A stretch of DNA of 37,462 bases from DASUXY01 sp036377675. GTDB taxonomy: Bacteria; Bacillota; Bacilli; Bacillales; Amphibacillaceae. Positions 7,558 to 16,527 of the stretch are shown here, piece by piece. Under the pieces are notes generated by a model. It was given only the letters and a program-made list of their open reading frames with translations, had not been told where the DNA came from and searched no databases. Within the stretch, counting starts at the first letter, position 1; each line of letters starts with the position of its first letter. The stretch covers positions 1-37,462 of the forward strand of contig DASUXY010000038.1 in the NCBI GenBank assembly GCA_036377675.1. Direction: 5' to 3'. The translations under genes were made by a program, and so were the position numbers.

Positions 7558-7953
7558 ATGGTAACCCTTTATACCTCGCCAAGTTGTACATCATGCAGAA
7601 AAGCTAAAGCATGGCTCGAAGAACATGAAATTCCATTTAAAGAACGGAACATTTTTTCAGAACCATTGACAATTGACGAAATCAAGGAAATCTTGCGGAT
7701 GACCGAAGATGGAACCGACGAAATTATCTCAACACGGTCGAAAGTTTATCAACAACTGGACGTGGATATTGATCAGCTTCCTTTGAAAGAGTTATTTAGC
7801 TTAATTCAAAATAATCCTGGATTGTTACGACGACCGATTATATTGGATGAGAAGCGATTACAGGTCGGTTATAATGAAGATGAGATTCGTCGATTTTTAC
7901 CTCGAAAAGTTCGTACATTTCAATTACGTGAAGCTCAGCGTATGGTTAACTAA
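7558..7953 (+). CDS. spxA: redox-sensing transcription regulator Spx
   Basis: Spx binds the C-terminal domain of the RNA polymerase alpha subunit and reprograms transcription during thiol and heat stress. The 131-residue protein has the CxxC redox switch Cys10-Cys13, Gly52 at the alpha contact, Arg92 in RRPI, and the ERNIFSEPL segment. It is nearly identical to B. subtilis Spx throughout. I chose the ATG at 7558 because the family starts MVTLYTSPSC and a GAGGAGTGG site precedes it; an ATG 18 bp upstream overlaps that site. Its ClpXP adaptor gene, yjbH, is at 12751-13647. Confidence 0.97.
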   Translation: MVTLYTSPSCTSCRKAKAWLEEHEIPFKERNIFSEPLTIDEIKEILRMTEDGTDEIISTRSKVYQQLDVDIDQLPLKELFSLIQNNPGLLRRPIILDEKRLQVGYNEDEIRRFLPRKVRTFQLREAQRMVN

Positions 7954-7977
7954 TGAGTTCGGATAAAGAAGTATGAT

Positions 7978-8022
7978 AAAATAAAAGGCGCCAGATCATC
8001 CATCGATCTGCGCTTTTATTTT
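7978..8022 (+). terminator. intrinsic terminator after spxA
   Basis: A long stem with a small internal mismatch pairs 7978-7997 with 8005-8022 (outer AAAATAAAAG with CTTTTATTTT, inner CAGATC with GATCTG). It ends in a T-rich tract. Confidence 0.85.
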
Positions 8023-8052
8023 AACTTTTATGCAAAATGAAGGAAAAAACAG

Positions 8053-8081
8053 ATGACAAATGAATGATAATTCGTTAAAAT
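8053..8081 (+). promoter_or_regulatory. probable sigma-A promoter of mecA
   Basis: ATGACA (8053-8058), a 17-bp spacer and TAAAAT (8076-8081) each match the consensus at five of six positions. This would give mecA a leader of about 170 nt. The gene-free stretch 7954-8256 holds the spxA terminator, this promoter and that leader. In the leader, GGTGA and TCACC around 8209-8231 could form a weak stem. Confidence 0.5.
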
Positions 8082-8256
8082 GGATACTTAATTCATCATA
8101 TGTAGGCAAATAAATTTTCAAATATTATTTACTATCATACAATAATTATAGAACATTAAATCACCTACGAAATAATGAAAGTAATTATAAAAGCAATGAT
8201 TCAAGGAAGGTGACTGCGGATTTTCACCTCACCTCAGAAGAAGGGAGAGAATCAAC

Positions 8257-8937
8257 ATGGAAATAGAGAGAATTAACGAGAATACGGTAAAGTTTTATAT
8301 ATCATATATCGATATCGAGGATCGTGGTTTTGAACGTGAAGAAATATGGTACAATCGCGAGCGTAGTGAACAACTCTTTTGGCAAATGATGGACGAAGTT
8401 AATATTAAAGAAGACTTTAATGCTGAAGGGCCTTTATGGATTCAAATCCAAGCATTGGAAAAAGGGTTAGAAGTTCTTGTAACAAAAGCTCAAATATCTA
8501 AAAATGGCGAAGGGATAGAACTCCCAACAGAAGATGGCACAATCGATATTACTGTTGATGATAAAATTGAACATATACTCGAACAAAAGATTGAGAACGA
8601 AGCTGAAAAGTTACATCATTTAGAGCACGAAGATGACGATAACTTTTGGATTATCGTTAAATTTTCTCAATTTGAGGATGTCATTCAGCTTAGTCATTCA
8701 TTTACCGACGTAACGGATCAATTGATTGATAGGTTGTATGTCTACGAAGATACGTATTATTTATATTTAGAATTTACCGAAGAGGCCACGGATGAAGACC
8801 GACAAGAAGATTTAATTAGTCGAGTGTTTGAATATGCAGAAGACAGTGATTTGACGTTTTATATGTTAGATGAATACGGTAAAAAGATTTTTGACAATGA
8901 CACTTTTGCCCAAGTACGATCTCATTTTCCAGCTTAA
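8257..8937 (+). CDS. mecA: adaptor protein MecA
   Basis: MecA delivers substrates such as ComK to the ClpC-ClpP protease and helps ClpC hexamers assemble. The 226-residue protein has the N-terminal substrate-binding domain (about 1-80, starting MEIERINENTVKFYISY). A charged linker follows (about 85-120). The C-terminal ClpC-binding domain begins near FWIIVKFSQFEDVI. It is strongly acidic, as expected. A GAAGGGAGAG site precedes the ATG. It lies between spx and coiA, as in B. subtilis. Confidence 0.95.
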   Translation: MEIERINENTVKFYISYIDIEDRGFEREEIWYNRERSEQLFWQMMDEVNIKEDFNAEGPLWIQIQALEKGLEVLVTKAQISKNGEGIELPTEDGTIDITVDDKIEHILEQKIENEAEKLHHLEHEDDDNFWIIVKFSQFEDVIQLSHSFTDVTDQLIDRLYVYEDTYYLYLEFTEEATDEDRQEDLISRVFEYAEDSDLTFYMLDEYGKKIFDNDTFAQVRSHFPA

Positions 8938-8942
8938 TATAC

Positions 8943-8982
8943 AATCCCCTACGAGCAGACTTTTATTAGTAGGGGATTTTTT
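8943..8982 (+). terminator. intrinsic terminator after mecA
   Basis: A perfect 10-bp stem (AATCCCCTAC, 8943-8952, with 8969-8978) and a T tract directly follow the mecA stop. Confidence 0.9.
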
Positions 8983-9123
8983 ATCATGAAAAGATAATAT
9001 CAATATCAATCACCATTGATAAAACTCCAAACATAGCCTTCCTACTCTAATCCTTAAAAAATAGATAGAGAGAAGGAAAAGAAGGAAAGGTGTCGAATCA
9101 TATAAGGGGAGGTGATTCAATCA

Positions 9124-10296
9124 TTGTTACAAGCTAAATCTGCACAAGGATCGCTAACGACACTTGCGATGTATACACAAGAAGAAATTAATCACTTGCG
9201 TAAAGAACAATTTTATTGTCCAACTTGTCACGGAGAAGTTATTATACGAGCGGGACCTGTAACAATCCCACACTTCGCTCATCGAACGACGGCAGATTGC
9301 CCATCAACTGCTGGCGGAGAAGGCTCTTATCACGAAAAAGGGAAGCTTTTACTTTATCAGTGGTTGAAAAAACATAACGTAAATGTCCAACTTGAACCGT
9401 ATCTACATGATGTTAAGCAGCAGCCAGACGTACTACTCCATCTGAAGAAACGAATGATCGCTATTGAATACCAATGTACTAAAATTTCAATTACCGAACT
9501 TCAAAAGCGGAATAAAGGCTATATAAATGCTGGGATTACTCCGATTTGGATTTTAGGTGCGCATCTCTTTAAGCGAAGCGGAACTCATCGCTTACGAGTC
9601 AATTCATTCCTCTTACAATGTATGCATCAATTTAATGCTTCGTTTCCACTTACCCTCTATTTCTTCTGTTCAGACTCCAGTCAACTGTTAACTGTGCAAC
9701 ATTTATATTTGTTAAGTAAAGGCCAAGCGTTAGCAACGTTTAGGTTTGAACATTTACAAACGTTGTTATTTCCCCACTTATTTCATGAGCAACTTCTAAG
9801 ACGTGAACAATTTATACAGTTGTGGACGAATGCGAAGAGAAATTTTCGTCAATCGCAACAAAAACGGGCTTATGGAAAAGAATTATTTTGGCGGCAGTGG
9901 TTGTATGAACGAAATCTCTACATTGAACACCTTCCGGCAATTGTTTATCTGCCGGTCCGCCATCCATTTTTAATGAAAACGTCTCTATGGGATTGGCAAA
10001 GTCGAATATGGTTCGAAATTATTGCTTCCTTACCGATCGGTTCACTATTTACTATCGATCAATGTAAAAAACTACTCGATAACGACCGACTCAGTCGAAA
10101 CAACTATCCATTGCTCGTGGACGAAGAAGATCCTATCTTACAATACCTTCATCTATTAACTCAACTACATGTGGTCGATCAAGTTTCCGAAACTGCTTAT
10201 AAAAAGTTAAAACATATCTCTTTACCGGCTGACGTGGAAGAAGCCTTTATCCAAGATGAATATGTAATGAGACAATTTTCCGAGATAAAGTTATAA
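9124..10296 (+). CDS. coiA: competence protein CoiA
   Basis: CoiA supports late steps of DNA uptake and recombination in competent cells. The 390-residue protein has the family's N-terminal zinc-finger-like block (FYCPTCHGEVIIR, then PHFAHR near residues 30-54). A nuclease-like core follows with QPDVLLHLKKRMIAIEYQC (about 100-118). The rest is basic and poorly conserved. I chose TTG at 9124 because a strong GGGGAGGTGAT site (9106-9116) precedes it with proper spacing and the family starts MLxA; a GTG at 9112 lies inside that site. No ComK-type A/T box was evident upstream. Confidence 0.88.
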   Translation: MLQAKSAQGSLTTLAMYTQEEINHLRKEQFYCPTCHGEVIIRAGPVTIPHFAHRTTADCPSTAGGEGSYHEKGKLLLYQWLKKHNVNVQLEPYLHDVKQQPDVLLHLKKRMIAIEYQCTKISITELQKRNKGYINAGITPIWILGAHLFKRSGTHRLRVNSFLLQCMHQFNASFPLTLYFFCSDSSQLLTVQHLYLLSKGQALATFRFEHLQTLLFPHLFHEQLLRREQFIQLWTNAKRNFRQSQQKRAYGKELFWRQWLYERNLYIEHLPAIVYLPVRHPFLMKTSLWDWQSRIWFEIIASLPIGSLFTIDQCKKLLDNDRLSRNNYPLLVDEEDPILQYLHLLTQLHVVDQVSETAYKKLKHISLPADVEEAFIQDEYVMRQFSEIKL

Positions 10297-10421
10297 ATCA
10301 CTTTAGATCCGTTATACTATACATGTAGATTGTGAAGTCAAATGCTCAACCTAATTAGAAATAATTGAAACAAGTTATTTCGTTATGTAAAATGGGCATA
10401 GATGAATAGGAGGAATGAGGA

Positions 10422-12230
10422 GTGACAGAAACGAAACAGCTTCCACATAGAAGTGAAATTCCTGAACAACGAACGTGGAGACTAGAAGACATCTTTAAAA
10501 CAGATGATGAATGGGAAAACGAGTTCGAACGTTTGAAGAATGACATCCCTAAAATAGAAAGCTATCAAGGTAAATTAGCTCATTCGGCGGAATCATTGTA
10601 CGAAGCATTAACCGTACAAGACGAAATAGCGGAACGATTAGGCAAACTATACACTTACGCGCATATGCGCTATGACCAAGATACGACGAATTCATTTTAT
10701 CAAGCGATGAATGGAAAAGCGGAACATGTGTTAACGATTGCTTCAAGTGCGATGAGTTTTATCGTTCCAGAAATCTTAAATATCGAACCAGAACTGATCG
10801 AGCAGTTTTTAACAGAGAAAGAAGAATTGAAGTTATATGAACATGTGCTACATGATATTCATAGACAGCGCGAGCATGTTTTAAGTGAGCGGGAAGAAGC
10901 ACTGCTAGCTGAAGCTTCCGAGCCATTGTCAAGTGCATCCCAAACGTTTGGAATATTAAATAACGCCGATCTTACCTTCCCAGTGATTAAAGATGAACAA
11001 GGGGATACGGTGGAGCTAACTCACGGGAGGTACATTACGTTTCTTGAGTCGAAAGACCGTCGTGTACGTAGAGATGCATTTCAAGCGTTGCACTCTACAT
11101 ACGGGAAATTTAAAAATACATTTGCCTCTACACTCATTGGAAATATCAAAAAGAATAACTTTTACGCAAAAGTTCGAAATTATAAGTCTGCCAGGGCAGC
11201 AGCATTAGACCGTAATAAAATTCCTGAACAAGTGTATGACCATCTCGTAGACGCTGTGAACAAAAAGTTACCCCTGTTACACCGCTATGCAGCACTACGT
11301 AAAAAAGTGATGGAATTAGATGAGCTTCATATGTATGATTTGTATACACCGCTCGTTCAAGATGTAGAAATGAAAATTCCATACGAAAAAGCCCAACAAT
11401 ATGTTCTCGATAGTTTAGCTCCGATGGGTGAGGAATATAAAAACATCGTAAAAGAAGCCTTTGAAAATCGCTGGATTGACGTCGAGGAAAATAAAGGGAA
11501 GCGTAGTGGAGCGTATTCCTCTGGGGCATATGGAACGAATCCATATATTTTGTTGAACTGGCAAAATAACGTGAATGATGTTTTCACTTTAACGCATGAA
11601 TTGGGGCATTCGGTGCATAGTTACTATACTAGAAAATTCCAACCGTTTCGTTATGGGAATTATTCTATATTTGTAGCTGAAGTTGCTTCTACTTGTAATG
11701 AAGCGTTGTTAAACGACTATTTACTGCATCATTTAGAGGATAAAAAAGAAAAAATGTATATTCTTAATCACTTTTTAGAAGGCTTTCGAGGCACCGTCTT
11801 TCGTCAAACGATGTTTGCGGAATTTGAACATGATCTTCATCATCGGATTCAAAACGGGGAAGCATTAACAGCAGAAAAGTTAACAGAAATATATTATGCA
11901 TTAAACAAAAAATATTTTGGAGAAAATGTCGTTTCCGATGAAGAGATTAGCTTAGAATGGGCGAGAATTCCCCATTTTTATTACAACTATTATGTCTATC
12001 AATATGCGACAGGTTATTCAGCAGCTACTACGTTGGCACGTAAAATACTTTCTAAAGAAGAGGGAGCTGTCGAGCGATATATTGACTTTTTAAAAGCGGG
12101 TAGCAGTGATTATCCAATCGAGGTGCTCAAAAGAGCGGGGGTGGACATGACTTCTAAACAACCGATTGAAGATGCATTACATGTATTTGAAGATAAACTC
12201 AACGATATGGAACAGTTGTTGTTAAATTAA
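10422..12230 (+). CDS. pepF: oligoendopeptidase F (M3 metallopeptidase)
   Basis: PepF is a cytoplasmic zinc peptidase that cleaves short oligopeptides. The 602-residue protein has the M3 zinc site HELGH (His392, Glu393, His396) with the third ligand Glu420 in FVAEVASTCNE. The mainly helical N-terminal PepF domain precedes it. The length is normal. It starts with GTG at 10422, eight bases after a perfect AGGAGG. It follows coiA by 125 bp, as in B. subtilis, and is closed by a strong terminator. Confidence 0.95.
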   Translation: MTETKQLPHRSEIPEQRTWRLEDIFKTDDEWENEFERLKNDIPKIESYQGKLAHSAESLYEALTVQDEIAERLGKLYTYAHMRYDQDTTNSFYQAMNGKAEHVLTIASSAMSFIVPEILNIEPELIEQFLTEKEELKLYEHVLHDIHRQREHVLSEREEALLAEASEPLSSASQTFGILNNADLTFPVIKDEQGDTVELTHGRYITFLESKDRRVRRDAFQALHSTYGKFKNTFASTLIGNIKKNNFYAKVRNYKSARAAALDRNKIPEQVYDHLVDAVNKKLPLLHRYAALRKKVMELDELHMYDLYTPLVQDVEMKIPYEKAQQYVLDSLAPMGEEYKNIVKEAFENRWIDVEENKGKRSGAYSSGAYGTNPYILLNWQNNVNDVFTLTHELGHSVHSYYTRKFQPFRYGNYSIFVAEVASTCNEALLNDYLLHHLEDKKEKMYILNHFLEGFRGTVFRQTMFAEFEHDLHHRIQNGEALTAEKLTEIYYALNKKYFGENVVSDEEISLEWARIPHFYYNYYVYQYATGYSAATTLARKILSKEEGAVERYIDFLKAGSSDYPIEVLKRAGVDMTSKQPIEDALHVFEDKLNDMEQLLLN

Positions 12231-12244
12231 CATAAAGATCGATA

Positions 12245-12285
12245 GAAAAGAACGCTTTGCTGGTGAACGAAGCGTTCTTTTCATT
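12245..12285 (+). terminator. intrinsic terminator after pepF
   Basis: GAAAAGAACGCTT (12245-12257) pairs with AAGCGTTCTTTTC (12270-12282), a 13-bp perfect stem. It can act in both directions. Confidence 0.85.
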
Positions 12286-12315
12286 TAATTAGACAGATTG
12301 TAGTGGAGATTGATT

Positions 12316-12492
12316 TTATCGCATTCCTCGATAAACTCGATGGTGGGTAAATGAAAAAGTGGTTAAATAGATAGAGAGAAATAACAAGGGTAAGGTAATG
12401 TAAAGCGGGATTAACCTCATTAAACCGAGAATATTTAATAAAAAAGCGATCAAGGTAAGGAGAATAAATAAGAAAGGGTGTAGTCTTCGCAC
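12316..12492 (-). CDS. small membrane protein, function unknown
   Basis: The 58-residue product has two hydrophobic helices: about residues 7-24 (FLFILLTLIAFLLNIL) and about 28-47 (IPLYITLPLLFLSIYL). A basic tail FTHHRVYRGMR follows. I chose GTG at 12490-12492 because a GGAGGG site lies six bases upstream of it; the longer frame from an ATG at 12516 has no ribosome site and runs through that motif. It lies between the convergent pepF and the yjbH terminator. I recognise no known function; the two-helix layout suggests a small membrane-embedded partner protein. Confidence 0.6.
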   Translation of the reverse strand: MRRLHPFLFILLTLIAFLLNILGLMRLIPLYITLPLLFLSIYLTTFSFTHHRVYRGMR

Positions 12493-12708
12493 AATAGTCC
12501 CTCCGTATCTAGACATGATATTAAAACATATGTTACTAAATTATGATATAGAAGTGACACTTTTGTGAAATTGTGCACAAAGACATTGAAGGATTGTTGT
12601 GGACTTGTTATGATAAAAATGAGAGATAAATCACAAACAAAAACCCCTTTGTTTGATCATGAAACTTTCTCCCATCCCCCTTTGTAGAAATACAAAGAAT
12701 GTACGAAG

Positions 12709-12750
12709 AATAGAGAAGGATATACACTGCCCAGTATATCCTTCTCTATT
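12709..12750 (-). terminator. terminator hairpin after yjbH
   Basis: A perfect 17-bp inverted repeat (12709-12725 with 12734-12750, 8-nt loop) directly abuts the yjbH stop codon. The minus-strand tail is only moderately T-rich, so the strength is uncertain. A separate small hairpin with a GAAA loop (12680-12697) lies just beyond. Confidence 0.65.
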
Positions 12751-13647
12751 TTATTTTCCACAATACTCCCAAAATGATCCATGTTTAGCAGGAATTCTTT
12801 TGACTACTTGTTTAAGTTGTAATTTTTTCATTTCCCGATCAGCCTTGGAAAGACTCCAATCGTAAACGACAGCAACTTCTTTACTTGCAACCACTTGGTA
12901 GTACGCAACAAACTGCTTAAGAGGTGGTTTATGAGCGGGATTAACCTCTTTTTGTAACACCTCAGTTAATACTCGAACATAAATATCGTATGGATATAAT
13001 CCGGATACTTTAATTCCTTCTTGTTCAATTTCTTGATTAAAAAACACAATGGACGGTATAAAATCAACATCCATTTCCATTGTGAGTTTGAAATCACATT
13101 GGAGAGCTTTTTTTGCTGATGAAGAATATAAATCATTTTTAAACTCTTGGACATCTAATTGTACATCTTTAGCACATTGAATAAGTATGTTTTCGTCCGT
13201 AATATTTTCTTTTCTTAAAAAAATCGCTTCTTGTACTTTTCTTAAAAATGTTCGTCCAGCTCTTTTTCCTTGGAGTTCGGCAGCTTTAATAGCTAACGAT
13301 GTAATCCACGGAAAAAAAACAGGATTCTTATCCCATAAATCTCCATCACAGCTCATTCCCGTTCGTTTAGCGGTTTTCTCCCATATGTCTTTCAGTTTAG
13401 GTGGCTGATGAAACGGCTTTTTTTGAAGCGGGTTTAAATTCGTACTTAAAATGAGCCTAATCGTGAACAGACGACCATATTCAATCCATAGCTTTTTTAA
13501 ATACGGTTCTAAAGACCAACATTCAGGACAGAGCGGGTCAACAAATACATAGATTTCAATCGGTTTTTTAACATAGTTAATAAAGCTATATTTAGACGAT
13601 GTGTTTGTATCTTTTGAGCTATTAAACCCAGAATGATTCCAACTCAC
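12751..13647 (-). CDS. spxH: ClpXP adaptor protein SpxH/YjbH (DsbA-like)
   Basis: YjbH binds Spx and presents it to ClpXP, keeping Spx low in unstressed cells. The 298-residue protein has a thioredoxin/DsbA-like fold with the CPEC motif (Cys40, Cys43) after EIYVFVDPL. The DsbA-type helical insertion and a C-terminal extension follow. The start is GTG at 13645-13647, seven bases after AAGGAG; an overlapping ATG is followed at once by a stop. It is the second gene of the yjbI-yjbH operon, 16 bp after yjbI. The target gene spxA is in the same window, as in B. subtilis. Confidence 0.93.
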   Translation of the reverse strand: MSWNHSGFNSSKDTNTSSKYSFINYVKKPIEIYVFVDPLCPECWSLEPYLKKLWIEYGRLFTIRLILSTNLNPLQKKPFHQPPKLKDIWEKTAKRTGMSCDGDLWDKNPVFFPWITSLAIKAAELQGKRAGRTFLRKVQEAIFLRKENITDENILIQCAKDVQLDVQEFKNDLYSSSAKKALQCDFKLTMEMDVDFIPSIVFFNQEIEQEGIKVSGLYPYDIYVRVLTEVLQKEVNPAHKPPLKQFVAYYQVVASKEVAVVYDWSLSKADREMKKLQLKQVVKRIPAKHGSFWEYCGK

Positions 13648-13663
13648 ATCGATTCTCCTTTCT

Positions 13664-14044
13664 TTATTCAGGTGTGTTCATCATATGATGCGCTGTCATC
13701 GTTAGTCTTTCAAATATAGCTGAACGATAAGGTTCTTCAATTTCTGCTTCAATCAAAGCTTTTTCCATACATGCAAGCCATGCATCTTTTCGAGTAGGTG
13801 TGATTTCAAATGGTAAATGTCGTCTTTTTAACATCGGATGACCAAATTCTTCCGAATACAATCTCGGTCCCCCAAAGAATTGGGTGAGAAATAAATATTG
13901 TTTTCGAGCGGTTTCCGTTAAATCTTCTGGAAAAATAGGTGTCAAATGTGGATGTTTTCCGATTCGGTCATACAGTCCTGTCACAATTCGCTCAACAGCT
14001 GGAGCTTTCCCAATTGCTTCATAAATCGTCTCTCGTCGTTTCAT
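13664..14044 (-). CDS. yjbI: group II truncated hemoglobin YjbI
   Basis: This is a 126-residue two-on-two globin. It shows the group II pattern: YDRIGKHPHLTPIFPED in the B-C region, FGGPRLYSEEFGHPMLKRRHLPF in the E-F region (with the proximal His in RRHLPF), and the Trp of DAWLACM in helix G. In Bacillus these proteins bind oxygen and have been linked to peroxidase-like chemistry and to control of Spx degradation with YjbH. The start is the ATG at 14044, eight bases after GGAGG; an upstream TTG frame overlaps that site. It is the first gene of yjbI-yjbH. Confidence 0.92.
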   Translation of the reverse strand: MKRRETIYEAIGKAPAVERIVTGLYDRIGKHPHLTPIFPEDLTETARKQYLFLTQFFGGPRLYSEEFGHPMLKRRHLPFEITPTRKDAWLACMEKALIEAEIEEPYRSAIFERLTMTAHHMMNTPE

Positions 14045-14283
14045 TAAACTTTCCTCCAACTTTCAGAACAATCTTTGTATTTGAGTCATTTCAAGTAATC
14101 TAGTATATAAATAAATCATATTGCATCTAAACAGATTTCTTTATTTAATCGTTGCCTCTAGTTGAACTTCAACTGAACAATTATTTGCTGTATACTTGTA
14201 AGTAGCTCATCAGCAAATATGTTTATATTGTAGCAACGTAAAGTTTATGGGGCAAATTATCTGATTATTCGACAGTCCGTTTT

Positions 14284-14850
14284 TTAAGATAACGTTGTAA
14301 AAAAACGCTCGATTTTATTCGGTGTTTTCTTTTTCAAGATTGTATACTGTTTTAGAAGCTGATGAAATGCACGAATACCGACTTCTTCACATGGTGCTTC
14401 AATCTCTAATTCATAGTCTTCACGATTGTTATACGTACTATGATCGAGAACATAAAGTAAATCATTTTCTTTATATTCTCGTCGTCTCGTCGTTAAAGAG
14501 CCGTAATAGCGTAAATCTTCGGGGGAAATGCTCATTTTATTTAGCTGTTTAGTCGTATTCGGTTGTGCAATAACATTTCCTTGTATCCATTGAACGGCAA
14601 TGTTCTCTGTTAATGAGTCATGCGTTTCAAGTACTCCGTATTCGTGAGCTTCTTTTAATGTTAAGCGATAGCTGTTATTTTTTTTACGGATTCGTAAGGC
14701 GCACTGCTCATTTTGCAAGGAAAATTGAGCGGTGTCAAAATAATAATTGATTTGTGTTTGTGCACGTCTCGGAAACGGTAAAGCGGTGTATAGTCGTTTG
14801 TATTCTTCTTTCGTTAATAAATTTTTAAATTCAATTTCTATTTCTTGCAT
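14284..14850 (-). CDS. yjbK: CYTH domain protein YjbK
   Basis: The 188-residue protein is a CYTH-type triphosphate tunnel enzyme. It starts with the ExExK signature (Glu5, Glu7, Lys9 in EIEIEFK). Alternating charged beta strands follow, such as CALRIRKKNNSYRLTLK and DYELEIEAP. The family acts on triphosphorylated substrates with divalent metal. The exact substrate of YjbK is unknown; it could be a tripolyphosphatase or a nucleotide-related enzyme. It diverges from relQ, the (p)ppGpp synthetase, as in B. subtilis. The 239-bp gap to yjbI shows no gene. Confidence 0.88.
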   Translation of the reverse strand: MQEIEIEFKNLLTKEEYKRLYTALPFPRRAQTQINYYFDTAQFSLQNEQCALRIRKKNNSYRLTLKEAHEYGVLETHDSLTENIAVQWIQGNVIAQPNTTKQLNKMSISPEDLRYYGSLTTRRREYKENDLLYVLDHSTYNNREDYELEIEAPCEEVGIRAFHQLLKQYTILKKKTPNKIERFFTTLS

Positions 14851-15006
14851 TATGATCCCATCCTATTGATTATATCGATTATGCCGAATACGGAAACAAT
14901 ATGCAAAGATTATCCATTTTTCGTCGATGTGGTAAAATAATAAGAGGATTTTCATACATCATAATCGTAAAGTTAACGAACTGAAAATGATAGGTGGTGT
15001 CAGATT

Positions 15007-15615
15007 ATGGATTGGACAGGAATCCTTGCACCATATGCACAAGTTGTAGATGAGATGAAGGTGAAGCTTGAAGGGATGCGAGCCCAACTTGAATATGAAT
15101 CTAGACATTCCCCGATTGAGTCGATTACAGGTCGGGTTAAGCCGATTTCAAGCATTTTAGAAAAAGCTAAAAGAAAGAAAGTACCCTTGAATCGAATAGA
15201 AAAAGAGATTCAGGATATTGCTGGAATTCGAGTTGTCTGTCAATTTGTCGATGATATTTATATGGTTGCCGATTTGTTGAGAAAACGGAAGGACTTGAAA
15301 ATCATCGACGAAAGGGACTATATTTTTGAAAAAAAAGCGAGTGGTTATCGAGCGTTTCATCAAATTATCGAATATCCGATTGAGACGATTCACGGGGTAA
15401 AAACGGTTCTTGCTGAAATTCAAATTCGGACATTAGCGATGAATTTCTGGGCGACAAATGAACACTTTTTAAATTATAAATATAAAGGAAGAATCCCGGA
15501 ACATATTAAGGCGAGGTTACAGCGAGCTGCTGAAGCTGCTTTCAAATTAGATGAAGAAATGTCCAAAATTAAAAATGAAGTTTTAGAGGCGAAACGTATT
15601 TTTCATCGTAAATAG
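15007..15615 (+). CDS. relQ: small alarmone synthetase RelQ (GTP pyrophosphokinase YjbM)
   Basis: RelQ transfers pyrophosphate from ATP to GDP or GTP to make (p)ppGpp. The 202-residue protein has only the synthetase domain: GRVKPISSILEKAKRK (about 42-57), Asp71 in IAGIRVV's lead-in, the G-loop-like KKASGYRAFH (about 109-118), and the catalytic Glu138 in EIQIRT. There is no hydrolase, TGS or ACT domain, so it belongs to the small alarmone synthetases. An AGGTGG site precedes the ATG. It heads a relQ-nadK-yjbO operon. The yjbL gene that precedes it in B. subtilis is absent. Confidence 0.94.
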   Translation: MDWTGILAPYAQVVDEMKVKLEGMRAQLEYESRHSPIESITGRVKPISSILEKAKRKKVPLNRIEKEIQDIAGIRVVCQFVDDIYMVADLLRKRKDLKIIDERDYIFEKKASGYRAFHQIIEYPIETIHGVKTVLAEIQIRTLAMNFWATNEHFLNYKYKGRIPEHIKARLQRAAEAAFKLDEEMSKIKNEVLEAKRIFHRK

Positions 15616-15693
15616 TTTATCGTCATCGCAGTTGCTATAGACGTAAAATAAATAAAAAGAGAATGTTTAGAAGTATGGAAAGGGAGGAAAATT

Positions 15694-16527
15694 ATGAAAT
15701 TTACTATTGTATCAAGAGGGGATCAACGCTCTAACAATATTCAAACGACGATGAAACAATATTTAACGGACTTTGATTTAGTTTACGACGAAGAAGAACC
15801 TGATCTTGTCATATCTGTTGGGGGTGATGGTACATTTCTCGAAGCCTTTCATCGTTTCATTCATCGGTTAGATGCGACAGCTTTTATTGGAGTTCATACG
15901 GGGCACTTAGGTTTTTATGCCGATTGGTTACCGAACGAAGTGGAAAAATTAATTATTGAAATTGCAAAAACTCCTTTCCAAATCGTCGAATATCCATTAC
16001 TTGAAGTCATCATCCGGCCGAAATCAGGCAGAACAGAAGATCGCTTTCTCGCTTTAAATGAAGCAACAATTAAAACAGTCGAAGGATCAGTCGTCTTTGA
16101 TGTACAAATTAAGGGAGAACATTTTGAAACCTTTCGAGGAGATGGTCTTTGCATTTCAACACCATCAGGGAGTACAGCTTACAATAAATCTTTAAATGGA
16201 GCAATTATCCATCCATCTATTGAGGCGATTCAGTTAACAGAAATGGCATCAATTAATAATCGTATTTTCCGAACAATCGGTTCTCCATTAATATTACCTC
16301 AGCATCATACGTGTTTATTACGTCCGATGGTTGATAAGAGTTTTTTGGTGTCAGTGGACCATTTCACGGAAAATTATACAAATGTCAAATCGATTCAATG
16401 TCGAGTAGCAAAAGAAAAAGTGCGTTTTGCTCGCTTTCGCCCATTTCCATTTTGGAATCGAGTACGTGATTCCTTTGTAACCGAAGGACCGATTCGTAGA
16501 GGTGGCCAGGATGAAATGGGTTATTAA
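15694..16527 (+). CDS. nadK: NAD kinase
   Basis: NAD kinase phosphorylates NAD to NADP. The 277-residue protein has the GGDGT motif (residues 43-47, catalytic Asp45), Asn122-Glu123 in LNEATIK, and the glycine-rich GDGLCISTPSGSTAYNKS block. The length and motifs fit B. subtilis NadF. GGGAGG precedes the ATG. Its end overlaps the start of the pseudouridine synthase gene by 17 bases, which points to translational coupling. The operon places NADP supply next to alarmone synthesis, as in related Bacillaceae. Confidence 0.95.
   Translation: MKFTIVSRGDQRSNNIQTTMKQYLTDFDLVYDEEEPDLVISVGGDGTFLEAFHRFIHRLDATAFIGVHTGHLGFYADWLPNEVEKLIIEIAKTPFQIVEYPLLEVIIRPKSGRTEDRFLALNEATIKTVEGSVVFDVQIKGEHFETFRGDGLCISTPSGSTAYNKSLNGAIIHPSIEAIQLTEMASINNRIFRTIGSPLILPQHHTCLLRPMVDKSFLVSVDHFTENYTNVKSIQCRVAKEKVRFARFRPFPFWNRVRDSFVTEGPIRRGGQDEMGY

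Noticed and set aside
8983..9123. A ComK box before coiA
   Set aside because: I found no AAAA-N5-TTTT pair; coiA control in this organism cannot be read from the sequence.
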